Source of the DNA: Gammaproteobacteria bacterium
Lineage (GTDB): Bacteria > Pseudomonadota > Gammaproteobacteria > Pseudomonadales > Azotimanducaceae
Length of the DNA stretch: 64,000 nucleotides
NCBI GenBank assembly: GCA_028821405.1
Contig: JAPPGK010000019.1
Coordinates: 1-64,000 of the forward strand
Reading direction: 5' to 3'
Part shown: positions 25,892-34,321 of the stretch, piece by piece
How positions within the stretch are numbered: the first letter of the stretch is position 1
Layout of the letters: each line of letters begins with the position of its first letter
Program-made: the position numbers and the translations under genes
The notes under the pieces: model-generated
What the model was told of the DNA's origin: nothing
The model's database searches: none
The model's input: the letters and a program-made list of their open reading frames with translations, nothing else

Positions 25892-27148
25892 ATGCCCATG
25901 AACGTCAAGCCGGTGCCGACCTTGGACGATGAGGTCAACGAGGTCCGGCTCGCCACGGCGGAGATCGTCAACAACGACATTCTGCCCAACGAGGGGAAGC
26001 TGTGGGCCCGCCGCCACGACGGTGGCCGCCCCAGCCGCGAGCAGCAGGAGGAGTCCCACGAGCTGCGCATCGGCGTGCAGAACAAGGTCAAGAAGGCGAA
26101 CCTGTGGGCGCCGCACCTGCCACCGGAATTCGGCGGCATGGGACTGTCGTTCATGCAGCACGCCTACATGAACGAGGTGCTGGCCTACAGCCCGGGGGCG
26201 GCCTCGCTGTTCGGAGTCGTCGCCCCGAACTCCGGCAACCAGAAGATCCTCGTCAAGTACGGCACGCCGGAACAGCACGAGAAATGGCTCCTCCCGCTGA
26301 CCGAGGGCCGAATGCAGTCCGGGTTCTCGATGACCGAACCGCACAACGCCGGCTCCGATCCGCGCTCCATCCAAACGCGGGCCGAGCTCGATGGCGACGA
26401 GTGGGTGATCAACGGCCACAAGTGGTTCACGTCCAACGGCCATGCGGCGGACTTCTTCATCGTCATGTGCCGCACCGCGGACCCGGACGATCCCGGTGGC
26501 GTGAACGAGAAGATGACCCAGATCATCGTGCCGAAGAACACCCCGGGCGTGAATATCGTCCGGGGCGTGCCGGTCTGGGGCAAGGCGTCGTCCCACTGCG
26601 AGATCATCTACGACAACGTGCGGGTGCCGAAGTCGAACCAGCTCGGCAGCACCGGCACCGGCCACCAGGCCGCCCAGGACCGCCTGGGTGCGGGGCGCGT
26701 CTACCACTGCATGAATTCGGTGGGTTCCATGTGGCGCTGTTTCGACCTGATGGTGGATCGGATCATGACCCGGGAGGTGCACGGCGGCGAGAAGCTCGAG
26801 GAGAAGCAGTTCATGCAGGGCTTCATCGCGGATTCCTACATGGACATCCAGGCCTCGAGGCTGATGGTCGTGGACTGCGCCCGAAAGATGGAGGAGGGTG
26901 CCGACTCCCGCACCGACATCTCCTCGATCAAGGTCTACGTCCCCAACGCCTACCACCGGGTCGTCGACCGGGCCATCCAGGTCTACGGCGCCGCGGGCGT
27001 TTCCGGAGACTTCCCGTTTGCGGGCATGTACGAGGGTGCTCGGACCCTCAGGATCGCTGACGGACCGGACGAGGTGCACAAGATCCTGATCGCCAAGAAC
27101 GTGCTCCGCCGCTACCACGCCGGCGAGTCCTGGGACTTCGGCAACTAG
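25892..27148 (+). CDS. Acyl-CoA dehydrogenase
   Basis: 418 residues. The N-terminal helical domain (to about 130) contains NLWAPHLPPEFGGMGLSF. The FAD-contacting strand FSMTEPHNAGSDPRSIQTRA and WVINGHKWFTSNG follow, and the C-terminal helical domain ends in IQVYGAAGVSGDFPFAGMYEGARTLRIADGPDEVH. The last stretch resembles the ACAD10/11-like and long-chain subgroup rather than short-chain enzymes. The Glu of YEGAR sits where the catalytic base is usually found. It oxidises an acyl-CoA to the enoyl-CoA with FAD. The next gene, a hydratase-like protein, starts 2 bp after the stop, so the two probably act in one degradative route. Confidence 0.9.
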   Translation: MPMNVKPVPTLDDEVNEVRLATAEIVNNDILPNEGKLWARRHDGGRPSREQQEESHELRIGVQNKVKKANLWAPHLPPEFGGMGLSFMQHAYMNEVLAYSPGAASLFGVVAPNSGNQKILVKYGTPEQHEKWLLPLTEGRMQSGFSMTEPHNAGSDPRSIQTRAELDGDEWVINGHKWFTSNGHAADFFIVMCRTADPDDPGGVNEKMTQIIVPKNTPGVNIVRGVPVWGKASSHCEIIYDNVRVPKSNQLGSTGTGHQAAQDRLGAGRVYHCMNSVGSMWRCFDLMVDRIMTREVHGGEKLEEKQFMQGFIADSYMDIQASRLMVVDCARKMEEGADSRTDISSIKVYVPNAYHRVVDRAIQVYGAAGVSGDFPFAGMYEGARTLRIADGPDEVHKILIAKNVLRRYHAGESWDFGN

Positions 27149-27150
27149 CC

Positions 27151-27855
27151 ATGGGGGATCTAGTAGCCAACATGGCGGCGGCGATCCGGGACGGGGGCCT
27201 GCTGCCGAAGATGCCCGCCGGCCTCACGCTCGAGGATGCCTACGCATTGCAGCAGAAGGTCGTCGCCGCCGTGGCCGACGGCACCGTCGCGGGGCTGAAG
27301 GCGGGGATGACGGCTGCTGCGGGACAGCAGGCGTTCGGCCTCACCCATCCGTTGATCGGTAGCCTCTACGAATCCGGCCGGCTCGCGCCGGGCGTTTCGT
27401 TTCCCAGCGCGCCGGGTGTCAGCCTCGAATGCGAGATCGGCCTCGTCGTCGACGAAGACGGCGCGCCGAAGTCCGCCGGACCCGTGATCGAGGTGCCGCG
27501 CATGGCGTTCGCGGACGAGGAGGACCGGAACGGGGCCAATCTCGTCGCCTGCAATATCGCCTCCGACCGCTACATCGTCGGCGAGCAACAGCCGCTAAGA
27601 GACTCCTACGGCGACGTCCAGATCAACTTGACGCGGGACGGCGAGGAGGTGTGTTCGGCACCGGCCTCCGATGCCTTGGGCGGGCCCCAGGCGGCGCTGG
27701 CGTGGATGTTGAACGAGGCCCGGGACCGGGGTCTCGAGGTCGAAGACGGCATGCTGCTCATCACCGGCGCGTGCGGCGGCATCCACCCCGCGCAACCCGG
27801 CCGCTACGTGGCGGACTACGGGGACTTCGGCAGGATCGAGTTCACGGTGACCTGA
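27151..27855 (+). CDS. MhpD/FAH-fold hydratase-like protein (2-keto-4-pentenoate hydratase type)
   Basis: 234 residues. The sequence follows the MhpD branch of the fumarylacetoacetate hydrolase fold: LEDAYALQQKVV near the N-terminus, GLKAGMTAAAGQQAFGLTHPLIG, SLECEIGLVVDEDG with likely metal-binding Glu residues, and CGGIHPAQPG towards the end. MhpD enzymes hydrate 2-hydroxypentadienoate in aromatic-ring degradation. It is shorter than the usual 260 residues. It is translated directly after the acyl-CoA dehydrogenase (2-bp gap). The substrate need not be aromatic, as this fold also includes decarboxylases and isomerases. Confidence 0.78.
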   Translation: MGDLVANMAAAIRDGGLLPKMPAGLTLEDAYALQQKVVAAVADGTVAGLKAGMTAAAGQQAFGLTHPLIGSLYESGRLAPGVSFPSAPGVSLECEIGLVVDEDGAPKSAGPVIEVPRMAFADEEDRNGANLVACNIASDRYIVGEQQPLRDSYGDVQINLTRDGEEVCSAPASDALGGPQAALAWMLNEARDRGLEVEDGMLLITGACGGIHPAQPGRYVADYGDFGRIEFTVT

Positions 27856-28296
27856 TCAGGCGCTCGCGAAACGCTTTTCGAGCCTAGCGACAACGCCGGG
27901 TTTGGTCGCGGCGACGTTCTCCGTCTCCATCGGGTCGCGCTCGAGATCGAACAGCGTTCGGTCCTCGAAAAAGCCATCGATGAGTTTGTGGCGCGGATCC
28001 GCCACCATGCGCCAGCGGCCGCCACGGGAGAAGTCGACGCCGCGAGCGGCCAGCGCCTCGAGGTTCGGTGTCGGCACGGCGACGGCGGGAATGCGCCCGA
28101 TCCAGTCGTAACGGTGCTGATCCGGTACCAGGAACAGGAAGTTGGGCCGCCGTATCGCGTGTGGACCGACCGCCCCCGCACGTCGCGAAAGGGCGGCCGA
28201 CAAACCGGCGGCCGAAGCCGCCGCCGTGCCCGCCAGAAAGGACCGGCGGGTCACCCTTCGGCGGAGTGTGGCTCGCATGGTCGTTCGGTCAACCAA
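27856..28296 (-). pseudogene. Sulfatase remnant with in-frame internal deletion
   Basis: A 146-codon open frame that is the two ends of an arylsulfatase-family protein. The N-terminal 95 residues have a twin-arginine signal (RRSFLAGTAAASAAG) and the first strand NFLFLVPDQHRYDWIG, then VPTPNLEALAARGVDF. The last 50 residues (WRMVADPRHKLIDGF, then LFDLERDPMETENVA) are the usual sulfatase C-terminus. Everything between, about 350 residues in relatives, is missing, including the C/SxPxR motif that is converted to formylglycine and most metal ligands. The join is near base 28010. The reading frame survives, but no sulfatase activity is possible. It converges on the hydratase gene, with adjacent stops. 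Confidence 0.85.
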
Positions 28297-28315
28297 GCGC
28301 GAGGACGCGCCGGTT

Positions 28316-29104
28316 CTATTCCCGGACGTACCGGTCGACGGTGCCCACGAAGACCAAGTCGGCGAAGCGTCGGAATAGCTCGCCTAGCGGCTCCCCGGGC
28401 AGGTGGCGGGCGATGCATGTCCGCATCTTGGCGAGTTCCGCGTAGGGGTCGACTTCGAGCTCGGCAAGTTTCGCCAATTCCTCTTCGACCTCGCTCGCCG
28501 ATTCGCCGAACGCGGTCAGGACCTCTGCGTGTAGATCGTCGCCGAGTTTCTCGCTCATGTTGCTCCACAGACCACCCCACAGGGCACCCATGAGGTCTTC
28601 GCCCACGCACCCGGCGACGGTTTCCGCCTTCAGTTGGATGCCCGTGCCGGCATACGCCTCCTCGGCGAGCCTGCCCAAGGCGCCGATGTCAAGACGTTGC
28701 AGGGTCAGTTCGTTGCCGGCAAACGACGCGCGCCTGAACCGGAAGCCGCGTCGCGTGACTTGGCCGTGGAGAGCTCTCGCGCCCTCTTTGTAGGTACCCA
28801 TCCTGATTTGAAGCACGTTCACCGAATCCGCCGCCATGAGGTCCGCGACGAATGCGGCGCTGGGATCGACGTCGTTGCGCACGAACATGCGCACGTCGAA
28901 CGAGCCCCCGTCGCCGCGCGTCACTTCCGCCCGTGTGCCGGCCTTCTCTCCTTCGACCAGACGCCAAGACCCCAGCATTGAGTCGGCTGCCGGGCTCTCG
29001 TCCCAGGTCAGGGAGTTCTCGAAGTTGTCGCAGCCGGAAAGGGTCGTGATCGACACGACGACAACGGCGGCAAGTGTTGATCGACGGATACCAACTTCGA
29101 TCAT
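28316..29104 (-). CDS. Predicted lipoprotein of unknown function
   Basis: 262 residues from ATG 29104, with GAGG about eight bases upstream. A signal peptide (TLAAVVVVSITTLSGC) ends in a lipobox with Cys25. The mature part begins NFENSLTWDESPAADSMLGSWRLVEGEKAG, a lipocalin- or DUF-like 'GSWRLVEG' opening, and ends in a helical, acidic region. I do not recognise a family. A longer in-frame extension upstream to 29215 has no signal-like start and is less likely. It lies 19 bp upstream of the sulfatase remnant on the same strand. Confidence 0.7.
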   Translation of the reverse strand: MIEVGIRRSTLAAVVVVSITTLSGCDNFENSLTWDESPAADSMLGSWRLVEGEKAGTRAEVTRGDGGSFDVRMFVRNDVDPSAAFVADLMAADSVNVLQIRMGTYKEGARALHGQVTRRGFRFRRASFAGNELTLQRLDIGALGRLAEEAYAGTGIQLKAETVAGCVGEDLMGALWGGLWSNMSEKLGDDLHAEVLTAFGESASEVEEELAKLAELEVDPYAELAKMRTCIARHLPGEPLGELFRRFADLVFVGTVDRYVRE

Positions 29105-29299
29105 TGTCCCGCCCTCGAGTGGCTCGATGCGGGCCAGTATCACCGTCACCGGTGGGCCGGTCAACTCGGCCGACGGCTTCCCCTCGGGCTGTTCGGTTCG
29201 ATTGTCTCCCGGCACCGCAACCGGTCTTCACCCGCGTCGCGGTTGACCCGATCCCTCGCCTCGCGCACAGTTCGCCGCTTGTTCTGGATCGAGTTTGCC

Positions 29300-31642
29300 A
29301 TGGTGCCGCTATCCCGCTTCCGTGTCGTAGAACTGGGCGTCGGCCCCGTCACGGGATTGGCGACCATGGTGCTTGCCGATTTCGGCGCGGATGTCGTCAA
29401 GGTGGTGCCAAAAGGGGGCGACCCGTTCCGGAGTATGGGATCGTGGCCGTTGTGGACCCGGGGCAAACGGATCGTGGAAGCGGATCTCGATGATCCCGAC
29501 GATCTGTCGGCGCTGCGCAGCTTGATCGTCGACTCGGCCGATGCCGTGCTGACCACGCTAAACGGGGCGGAACGGGATGCCATCGGACTCGACCCGGTGT
29601 CCCTGGGGCGCCCCGATCTCGTACTGGGCATGGTGTCGGGCTTCGGCGAGGACGGTCCCTATGCGAAGTACCCGGCCTACGAACCGGTGGTAGCGGCCAA
29701 GAGCGGCCGAATGCTCAACTTCGCCGGCGTTGCCGATCGGCCTGGCCCGAACTATGCGGCCTTGCAGGTCGGCACGCATGCCACGGCGCAGAGCGCTGCC
29801 TCGGGCCTCCTGGCGGGGCTCATCGGTCGTGAAGCAACGGGCCACGGCTTCACGTTCGACACCTCGCTGTTGCGCGGCATGATGCCCTACGAGATGGGCA
29901 TCATGGCCATGGCCCAACTGTGGGATAAGGGCATCCTGGCACGGCCCAAGGCTAGGCGCGACCGAACCGTCTCGATGCCGACCCTGAACTACCACCCGGT
30001 ACGCACCAAGGACGGCAAGTGGCTGCAACTGGGGAACCTACTGCCCCACCTCCTCGACAACTTCTTCCGCGCCTCCGGGCTCGACGCCGACATTGCGGAC
30101 GAAAAGCACGAAGGCGATCCTTTCCGCTGGCCGCGGGAGGTGCTCGAGGAGTTCCGCGACCACCTGTTCGAGCACATGCAGTCCAAGACCCTGGCGGAGT
30201 GGACGGACATTTTCGTCGCCGACGGCGGTGTGGCGTCACACGCGTATCAGAGCACCCAGGACGCGCTCAAGGATCCGGATCTCACCGCCAACGGTCATGT
30301 GGTCGAGCGCGACGGGATGATCCAGCTTGGGCCGGTCGCCAACTTGACCGAAACCCCCGGCGAGGCCGGCGGTGCCGCCGTCAAGACAACGTTCGAGGCG
30401 ATCAAGCCCCATGGCTTCGCCGTACCCGGTGCCCGCGGCGAGCGCCCGACGAAACCGCTTGCCGGCGTCACCGTGGTCGAGAGCGCGACCATCATCGCGG
30501 CGCCGCTGGCCGCGGCGACACTGGCCGACCTAGGTGCCAGGGTCATCAAGATCGAGCCGCCGACGGGCGACCCGTTCCGGTCCATGTTCCACGGTTTCGG
30601 GGCATCCAAGTGCAACGCGGGCAAGGAGTGCATCTGCCTCGATCTCAAGTCCTCCGAGGGGCAGCGCATCGCACGGTCCCTGGCCGTGAAAGCGGACATA
30701 TGGATTCACAACTACCGCATGGGCGTGCCCGAGAAACTCGGCATCGGCTACGAGCAGCTAGCCGCCGCCAACCCGAACCTCGTCTACGTGTCCGCGAACG
30801 GCTACGGCCCCGCCGGACCCGGTGCGAAGCGGCCGTCGACGCATCCGATACCGGGCGCGGCGCTCGGCGGCGTGGTCTGGCAGTTGGGCGGCCTGCCCCC
30901 GGAGGACGAGGTTCCGGACAACGCGACGTTGCGCGAAACCGCCCGCAAGCTGTTGCGTGCCAACGAGGTGAACCCCGACCCCAACATGTCGATGGTGGTC
31001 GCCACCACGGCTCTGATCGGGTTGGCGGCCCGGCATGCCCACGGTCGCGGTCAGAAGATCTTCGTCGACATGCTCGGCGCGAACGCCTATGCCAATTGGG
31101 ACGACTTCCTAAGCTACGACGGCAAGCCGGAGCGCCCGGCGGTGGACGCCGGCGGCTACGGCCTCGGGCCGCTGCACCGCCTTTACCGATGCGCCGACGG
31201 CTGGGTGTTCGTGATGATTGTCACCGACGACGAGTGGACACTCTTCAAGGACGAAATGCACCTCGATGTCGAACGCGACGCGCCCCGCCTCGAGTCGGTG
31301 CTGACCGAGAAGTTCGCGGCGGGAAGTGCCGTCGACTTCGAACAACGCCTCGCCACAAGGGGCGTCGGGTGCGTTCGGGCGGACGGTTTGCAACCCCCGG
31401 CATTCTTGCTGGAAGATCCGCACTGTGGCGTCGAGGAGATGCGGGTGCCGGCGGTTCATCCGGATTGGGGCGACTATCTGCGCAATGGCCCGATGGTCCG
31501 CTTCTCAAAGGGCGACCGCTACCCGGGAACGGGGGCCATGGGCGGCGCCACCATCGCTCTCCTCGAGGAACTCGGGTACTCGGCGGCACAGATCGACGCG
31601 CTGATCGCCAGCAGGACGGTTCGGGCACGCAAGGCAGCGTGA
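29300..31642 (+). CDS. CaiB/BaiF-type (class III) CoA-transferase, two fused domains
   Basis: 780 residues from ATG 29300. Two complete family III CoA-transferase units are in tandem. The first (1-370) opens FRVVELGVGPVTGLATMVLADFGADVVKV and contains FDTSLLRGM. The second (about 385-780) opens GVTVVESATIIAAPLAAATLADLGARVIKIE, then GDPFRSMFHGF and IFVDMLGANAYANWDD. The Asp before each SLL/ML segment aligns with the catalytic Asp that forms the acyl-enzyme anhydride. Most family members are 400-residue dimers, so the fusion is a built-in dimer. It transfers CoA between carboxylic acids. An in-frame TTG at 29243 is an alternative start, but ATG 29300 fits the domain. Confidence 0.88.
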   Translation: MVPLSRFRVVELGVGPVTGLATMVLADFGADVVKVVPKGGDPFRSMGSWPLWTRGKRIVEADLDDPDDLSALRSLIVDSADAVLTTLNGAERDAIGLDPVSLGRPDLVLGMVSGFGEDGPYAKYPAYEPVVAAKSGRMLNFAGVADRPGPNYAALQVGTHATAQSAASGLLAGLIGREATGHGFTFDTSLLRGMMPYEMGIMAMAQLWDKGILARPKARRDRTVSMPTLNYHPVRTKDGKWLQLGNLLPHLLDNFFRASGLDADIADEKHEGDPFRWPREVLEEFRDHLFEHMQSKTLAEWTDIFVADGGVASHAYQSTQDALKDPDLTANGHVVERDGMIQLGPVANLTETPGEAGGAAVKTTFEAIKPHGFAVPGARGERPTKPLAGVTVVESATIIAAPLAAATLADLGARVIKIEPPTGDPFRSMFHGFGASKCNAGKECICLDLKSSEGQRIARSLAVKADIWIHNYRMGVPEKLGIGYEQLAAANPNLVYVSANGYGPAGPGAKRPSTHPIPGAALGGVVWQLGGLPPEDEVPDNATLRETARKLLRANEVNPDPNMSMVVATTALIGLAARHAHGRGQKIFVDMLGANAYANWDDFLSYDGKPERPAVDAGGYGLGPLHRLYRCADGWVFVMIVTDDEWTLFKDEMHLDVERDAPRLESVLTEKFAAGSAVDFEQRLATRGVGCVRADGLQPPAFLLEDPHCGVEEMRVPAVHPDWGDYLRNGPMVRFSKGDRYPGTGAMGGATIALLEELGYSAAQIDALIASRTVRARKAA

Positions 31643-31649
31643 CTTCAGC

Positions 31650-32177
31650 GTGAAGCACAGTTGGTGGGTGCTGGCGTTGTGCCTGGCCGGTTGTCGCCCC
31701 GAGTTGCCGCCGCCAACGGAGCAGGATGTCGTCGACGTGGTGGTCGATGCCGTGATCGCGCCCATGGGTGAGGTCGTCGTTGTCAGCCAACCCAACGATT
31801 GTCGCGGCTCGAAGGTTTCGGTGCCGCCTGCGGCGTGGGCGGCGTTCCTCGATGCCAACGGGTTTGGCGACGGGTTGAACCTGTCTAGGTATGCGACCAG
31901 GCTGACGCTCGATACCAGCGGCGACGAGGCGGAGTCGGTTCGCGCTCGCCGCCGCATGCCCGTGGTGTCGCTGTCCCGGGTCGGCTTGGCCGAGAACGAC
32001 GCCTTGCTGTGTGTCGAGATCTACGGGGCCGGCGATCGGGGCTACTACCTGCTCCTCCGTCGCGATGGGCGGGGGCAGTGGTCACTCAAGTCGGAAATGG
32101 AGGCTTGGGAGGAACCTGCCCAAGCGTGGGAACTGCCGCTGGAGGAAATGCCGGACGGTACGGTATACGAGAACTGA
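31650..32177 (+). CDS. Small predicted lipoprotein
   Basis: 175 residues from GTG 31650, 7 bp after the CoA-transferase stop. The signal WWVLALCLAGC places the lipid-modified cysteine at residue 15. The mature protein has no recognised domain. It alternates strands (VVDVVVDAVIAPMGEVVVVSQ, then RGYYLLLRRDGRGQWSLKSEME) and is rich in acidic residues at its end. Its stop overlaps the start of the transglycosylase gene (TGATG), which suggests the two lipoproteins are made together. Function unknown. Confidence 0.7.
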   Translation: MKHSWWVLALCLAGCRPELPPPTEQDVVDVVVDAVIAPMGEVVVVSQPNDCRGSKVSVPPAAWAAFLDANGFGDGLNLSRYATRLTLDTSGDEAESVRARRRMPVVSLSRVGLAENDALLCVEIYGAGDRGYYLLLRRDGRGQWSLKSEMEAWEEPAQAWELPLEEMPDGTVYEN

Positions 32178-34204
32178 TGGTGTCCCGGGTTCTCGTCGCC
32201 GCGGTCTGCTGCGCACTCCTTCACGGATGCGGAGTCGACACGGAACCCCCCGTCGAATCGGCGGCGCCATTGCGCTCGATTGCGGATTGGCCGACGATTC
32301 TCGAGCGCGGCACGATTCGGTTCGCGCGTCGCGCCTGGTCGGGTTTCGAGACCCTTCCATCCCAGGGCCTGCCGGCGGAGCAATACCGGCGTCTGGCCGA
32401 ACGCTTCGCGCGTCGCCACGGCCTGGCCGTGGAGTGGGTGGTGGCTGCCAACGTGGACGAGTTGCTGCGCCACGTGCAAGACGGGCGAGCGGACATCGCG
32501 GTCCACCACCTCACCGTGACCGAGGGGCGCAAGGAGCGGGTGGTCTTCTCGCTGCCGTTGACCCGCTCGCGGGAATGGGTCGTCGGCGTCGACGAAGGAG
32601 GCGGTTTCGGCATCGCGGATCACACCGCCTACGTGGATTCGTTCAACGCGCACTATCCGGATGCGCTGCGCGTTCCCGTACCCGCCGAGACGGATCCGAT
32701 CGGCTTCCAGGGGCTGATCGAAGATGGCGTCATCGACGTCACGATCATGGACGAGGCGGCGGCCCGGGCGATCGTCGCCGCGAGCGATCGGGTCCGCAAG
32801 CTTCGCGAGTTGCCTGAGGTTCACGAGCACGCATGGGCGTTGCGCCGGGAAAACCCCGTGCTGAAGGAGATCCTCGATGCCTACCTGCTCAAGCGACATA
32901 CCACCGACGACCACCGAAGCGAGGTCCGCGACTGGGAGCGCATCGTGTCGACGGGTCGGTTGCGGATGCTCACCGTCAACCAGCCGACGACCTACTACCT
33001 CTGGCGTGGCGAGCTGTTGGGCTACGAATACGAGCTTGTCCGTTCGTTCGCGGAGGCCAACGACCTCGAGTTGGAGGTGATCGTCGCCCAGAGCATCGGC
33101 GAACTCTTCGAGTGGCTTGCAGCGGGTCGGGGCGACGTGATCGCGGCGAGTTTGGTCAGGACCGGCGAACGCGAGGAGGAGGGACTGCGCTTCACGCTGC
33201 CCTTTCTTCAGATTCGCGAGACGTTCGTTACGGCGGGGAAGCCGGTGACTGCCGTTGCCGACCTCGTCGGCCGCCAGGTCGCCGTCAACCCGATGACCAG
33301 TTACGCCCACACCCTGCGAGCCCTCGCGGGGGATGTGGATTTCGAACTCGACTTCGTGGAACTGTCGACGACGGCCATCTTGGAGGCGGTGGTCGGGGGA
33401 GAGATCGATGTCACCCTCGTGGACGGGCACCGTGCGGGACTGGAGGCTACGTTCGAGCCGTTGATGTCCTTGGGGCTCGCGCTGGAAGGCGACAAGGGCC
33501 TTCGGTGGGCGGTCAACGCCGGGAATGCGGAACTCGGGGACCGGCTCGACGCCTTCATCGACCAGAACTACCGGGGCTACGACTTCAACGTCCTGCATCG
33601 CAAGTACTTCGTCAACCAGGGGCGGATTGCCCGGCAGCACGAGCATCGAATCACCGGTAACGACCTGTCGCCGTTCGACCTGATCGTGAGGCCCTTGGCG
33701 GAGGATGCCGGCTTCGACTGGCGCCTGATCGTCGCGCAGATGTACCAGGAAAGCGGTTTCGAGCCGGATCGCGTCAGCTTCGCCGGTGCCGAAGGGTTGC
33801 TCCAGGTCCTGCCGCGCACCGCGCGGGATCTCGGCGTGGACGCGGACAAGCTGGCACGGCCGGAGGTGGGCATCGCCGCGGGCATCGGCTACCTGTCGTG
33901 GACAAGGCAGCGGTTTCCCGACCTTCCGGTGGGCGAGCAGCTCTGGTTCGCCCTCGGCGCTTACAACGCCGGCGTCGGGCACGTTCGCGACGGCCAGCGA
34001 CTTGCCCGCAGGCTCGGCCTCGACGGCTCGCTGTGGTTCGACAACGTGGAACTGGCGATGTTGAAGCTGGCGGAACCGGAGTTCGCGCGGGAGTCGGTCT
34101 ACGGCTACGTGCGCGGTTCGGAAGTGACCCGCTACGTTCGGGAGATCCGGGACCGGTACCGCGCCTACGTCGATCACTTCGATCGACTCGAAGCCGGTTC
34201 GTAG
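32177..34204 (+). CDS. MltF-like lytic transglycosylase lipoprotein with two solute-binding domains
   Basis: 675 residues from ATG 32177. The lipobox is LLHGC (Cys18). Two family 3 solute-binding modules follow, about 45-250 (IRFARRAWSGFE, ADIAVHHLTVTEGRKERVVFSLPL) and about 265-490 (LRMLTVNQPTTYYLWRGELLGYEYEL, GDVIAASLVRTGEREEEGLRFTLP). The C-terminal SLT domain has QMYQESGFEP with catalytic Glu525, GAEGLLQVLPRTA and FALGAYNAGVGHV. E. coli MltF has one binding module plus SLT and about 520 residues, so this protein has an extra sensor unit. It cleaves murein at the inner face of the outer membrane. The stop TAG lies in the repeat that follows. Confidence 0.87.
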   Translation: MVSRVLVAAVCCALLHGCGVDTEPPVESAAPLRSIADWPTILERGTIRFARRAWSGFETLPSQGLPAEQYRRLAERFARRHGLAVEWVVAANVDELLRHVQDGRADIAVHHLTVTEGRKERVVFSLPLTRSREWVVGVDEGGGFGIADHTAYVDSFNAHYPDALRVPVPAETDPIGFQGLIEDGVIDVTIMDEAAARAIVAASDRVRKLRELPEVHEHAWALRRENPVLKEILDAYLLKRHTTDDHRSEVRDWERIVSTGRLRMLTVNQPTTYYLWRGELLGYEYELVRSFAEANDLELEVIVAQSIGELFEWLAAGRGDVIAASLVRTGEREEEGLRFTLPFLQIRETFVTAGKPVTAVADLVGRQVAVNPMTSYAHTLRALAGDVDFELDFVELSTTAILEAVVGGEIDVTLVDGHRAGLEATFEPLMSLGLALEGDKGLRWAVNAGNAELGDRLDAFIDQNYRGYDFNVLHRKYFVNQGRIARQHEHRITGNDLSPFDLIVRPLAEDAGFDWRLIVAQMYQESGFEPDRVSFAGAEGLLQVLPRTARDLGVDADKLARPEVGIAAGIGYLSWTRQRFPDLPVGEQLWFALGAYNAGVGHVRDGQRLARRLGLDGSLWFDNVELAMLKLAEPEFARESVYGYVRGSEVTRYVREIRDRYRAYVDHFDRLEAGS

Positions 34205-34321
34205 GGGCGGTCTTGTACCCCGTCATGCCGTGCGTTTCTCGGGCAGCCGCAAGGGTCGCCCCTACGGCTGTGCAAGGCGACCGCGTGCCGGGCAGGGCTG
34301 GCCTGGCGCGTAGGGTCGCGG
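34201..34321. repeat. REP-type hairpins between convergent genes
   Basis: The gap between two convergent genes consists mostly of hairpin elements. GTAGGGG opens at 34201 and includes the transglycosylase stop, with TTGT and CCCC following. A second, imperfect copy at 34241-34266 has GGGCAGCC, GCAAG and GGTCGCCC followed by CTACG. A third GTAGGGTCGCGGCTAC lies at 34310-34325. They match the family at 17.0 and 49.7 kb. Confidence 0.65.
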
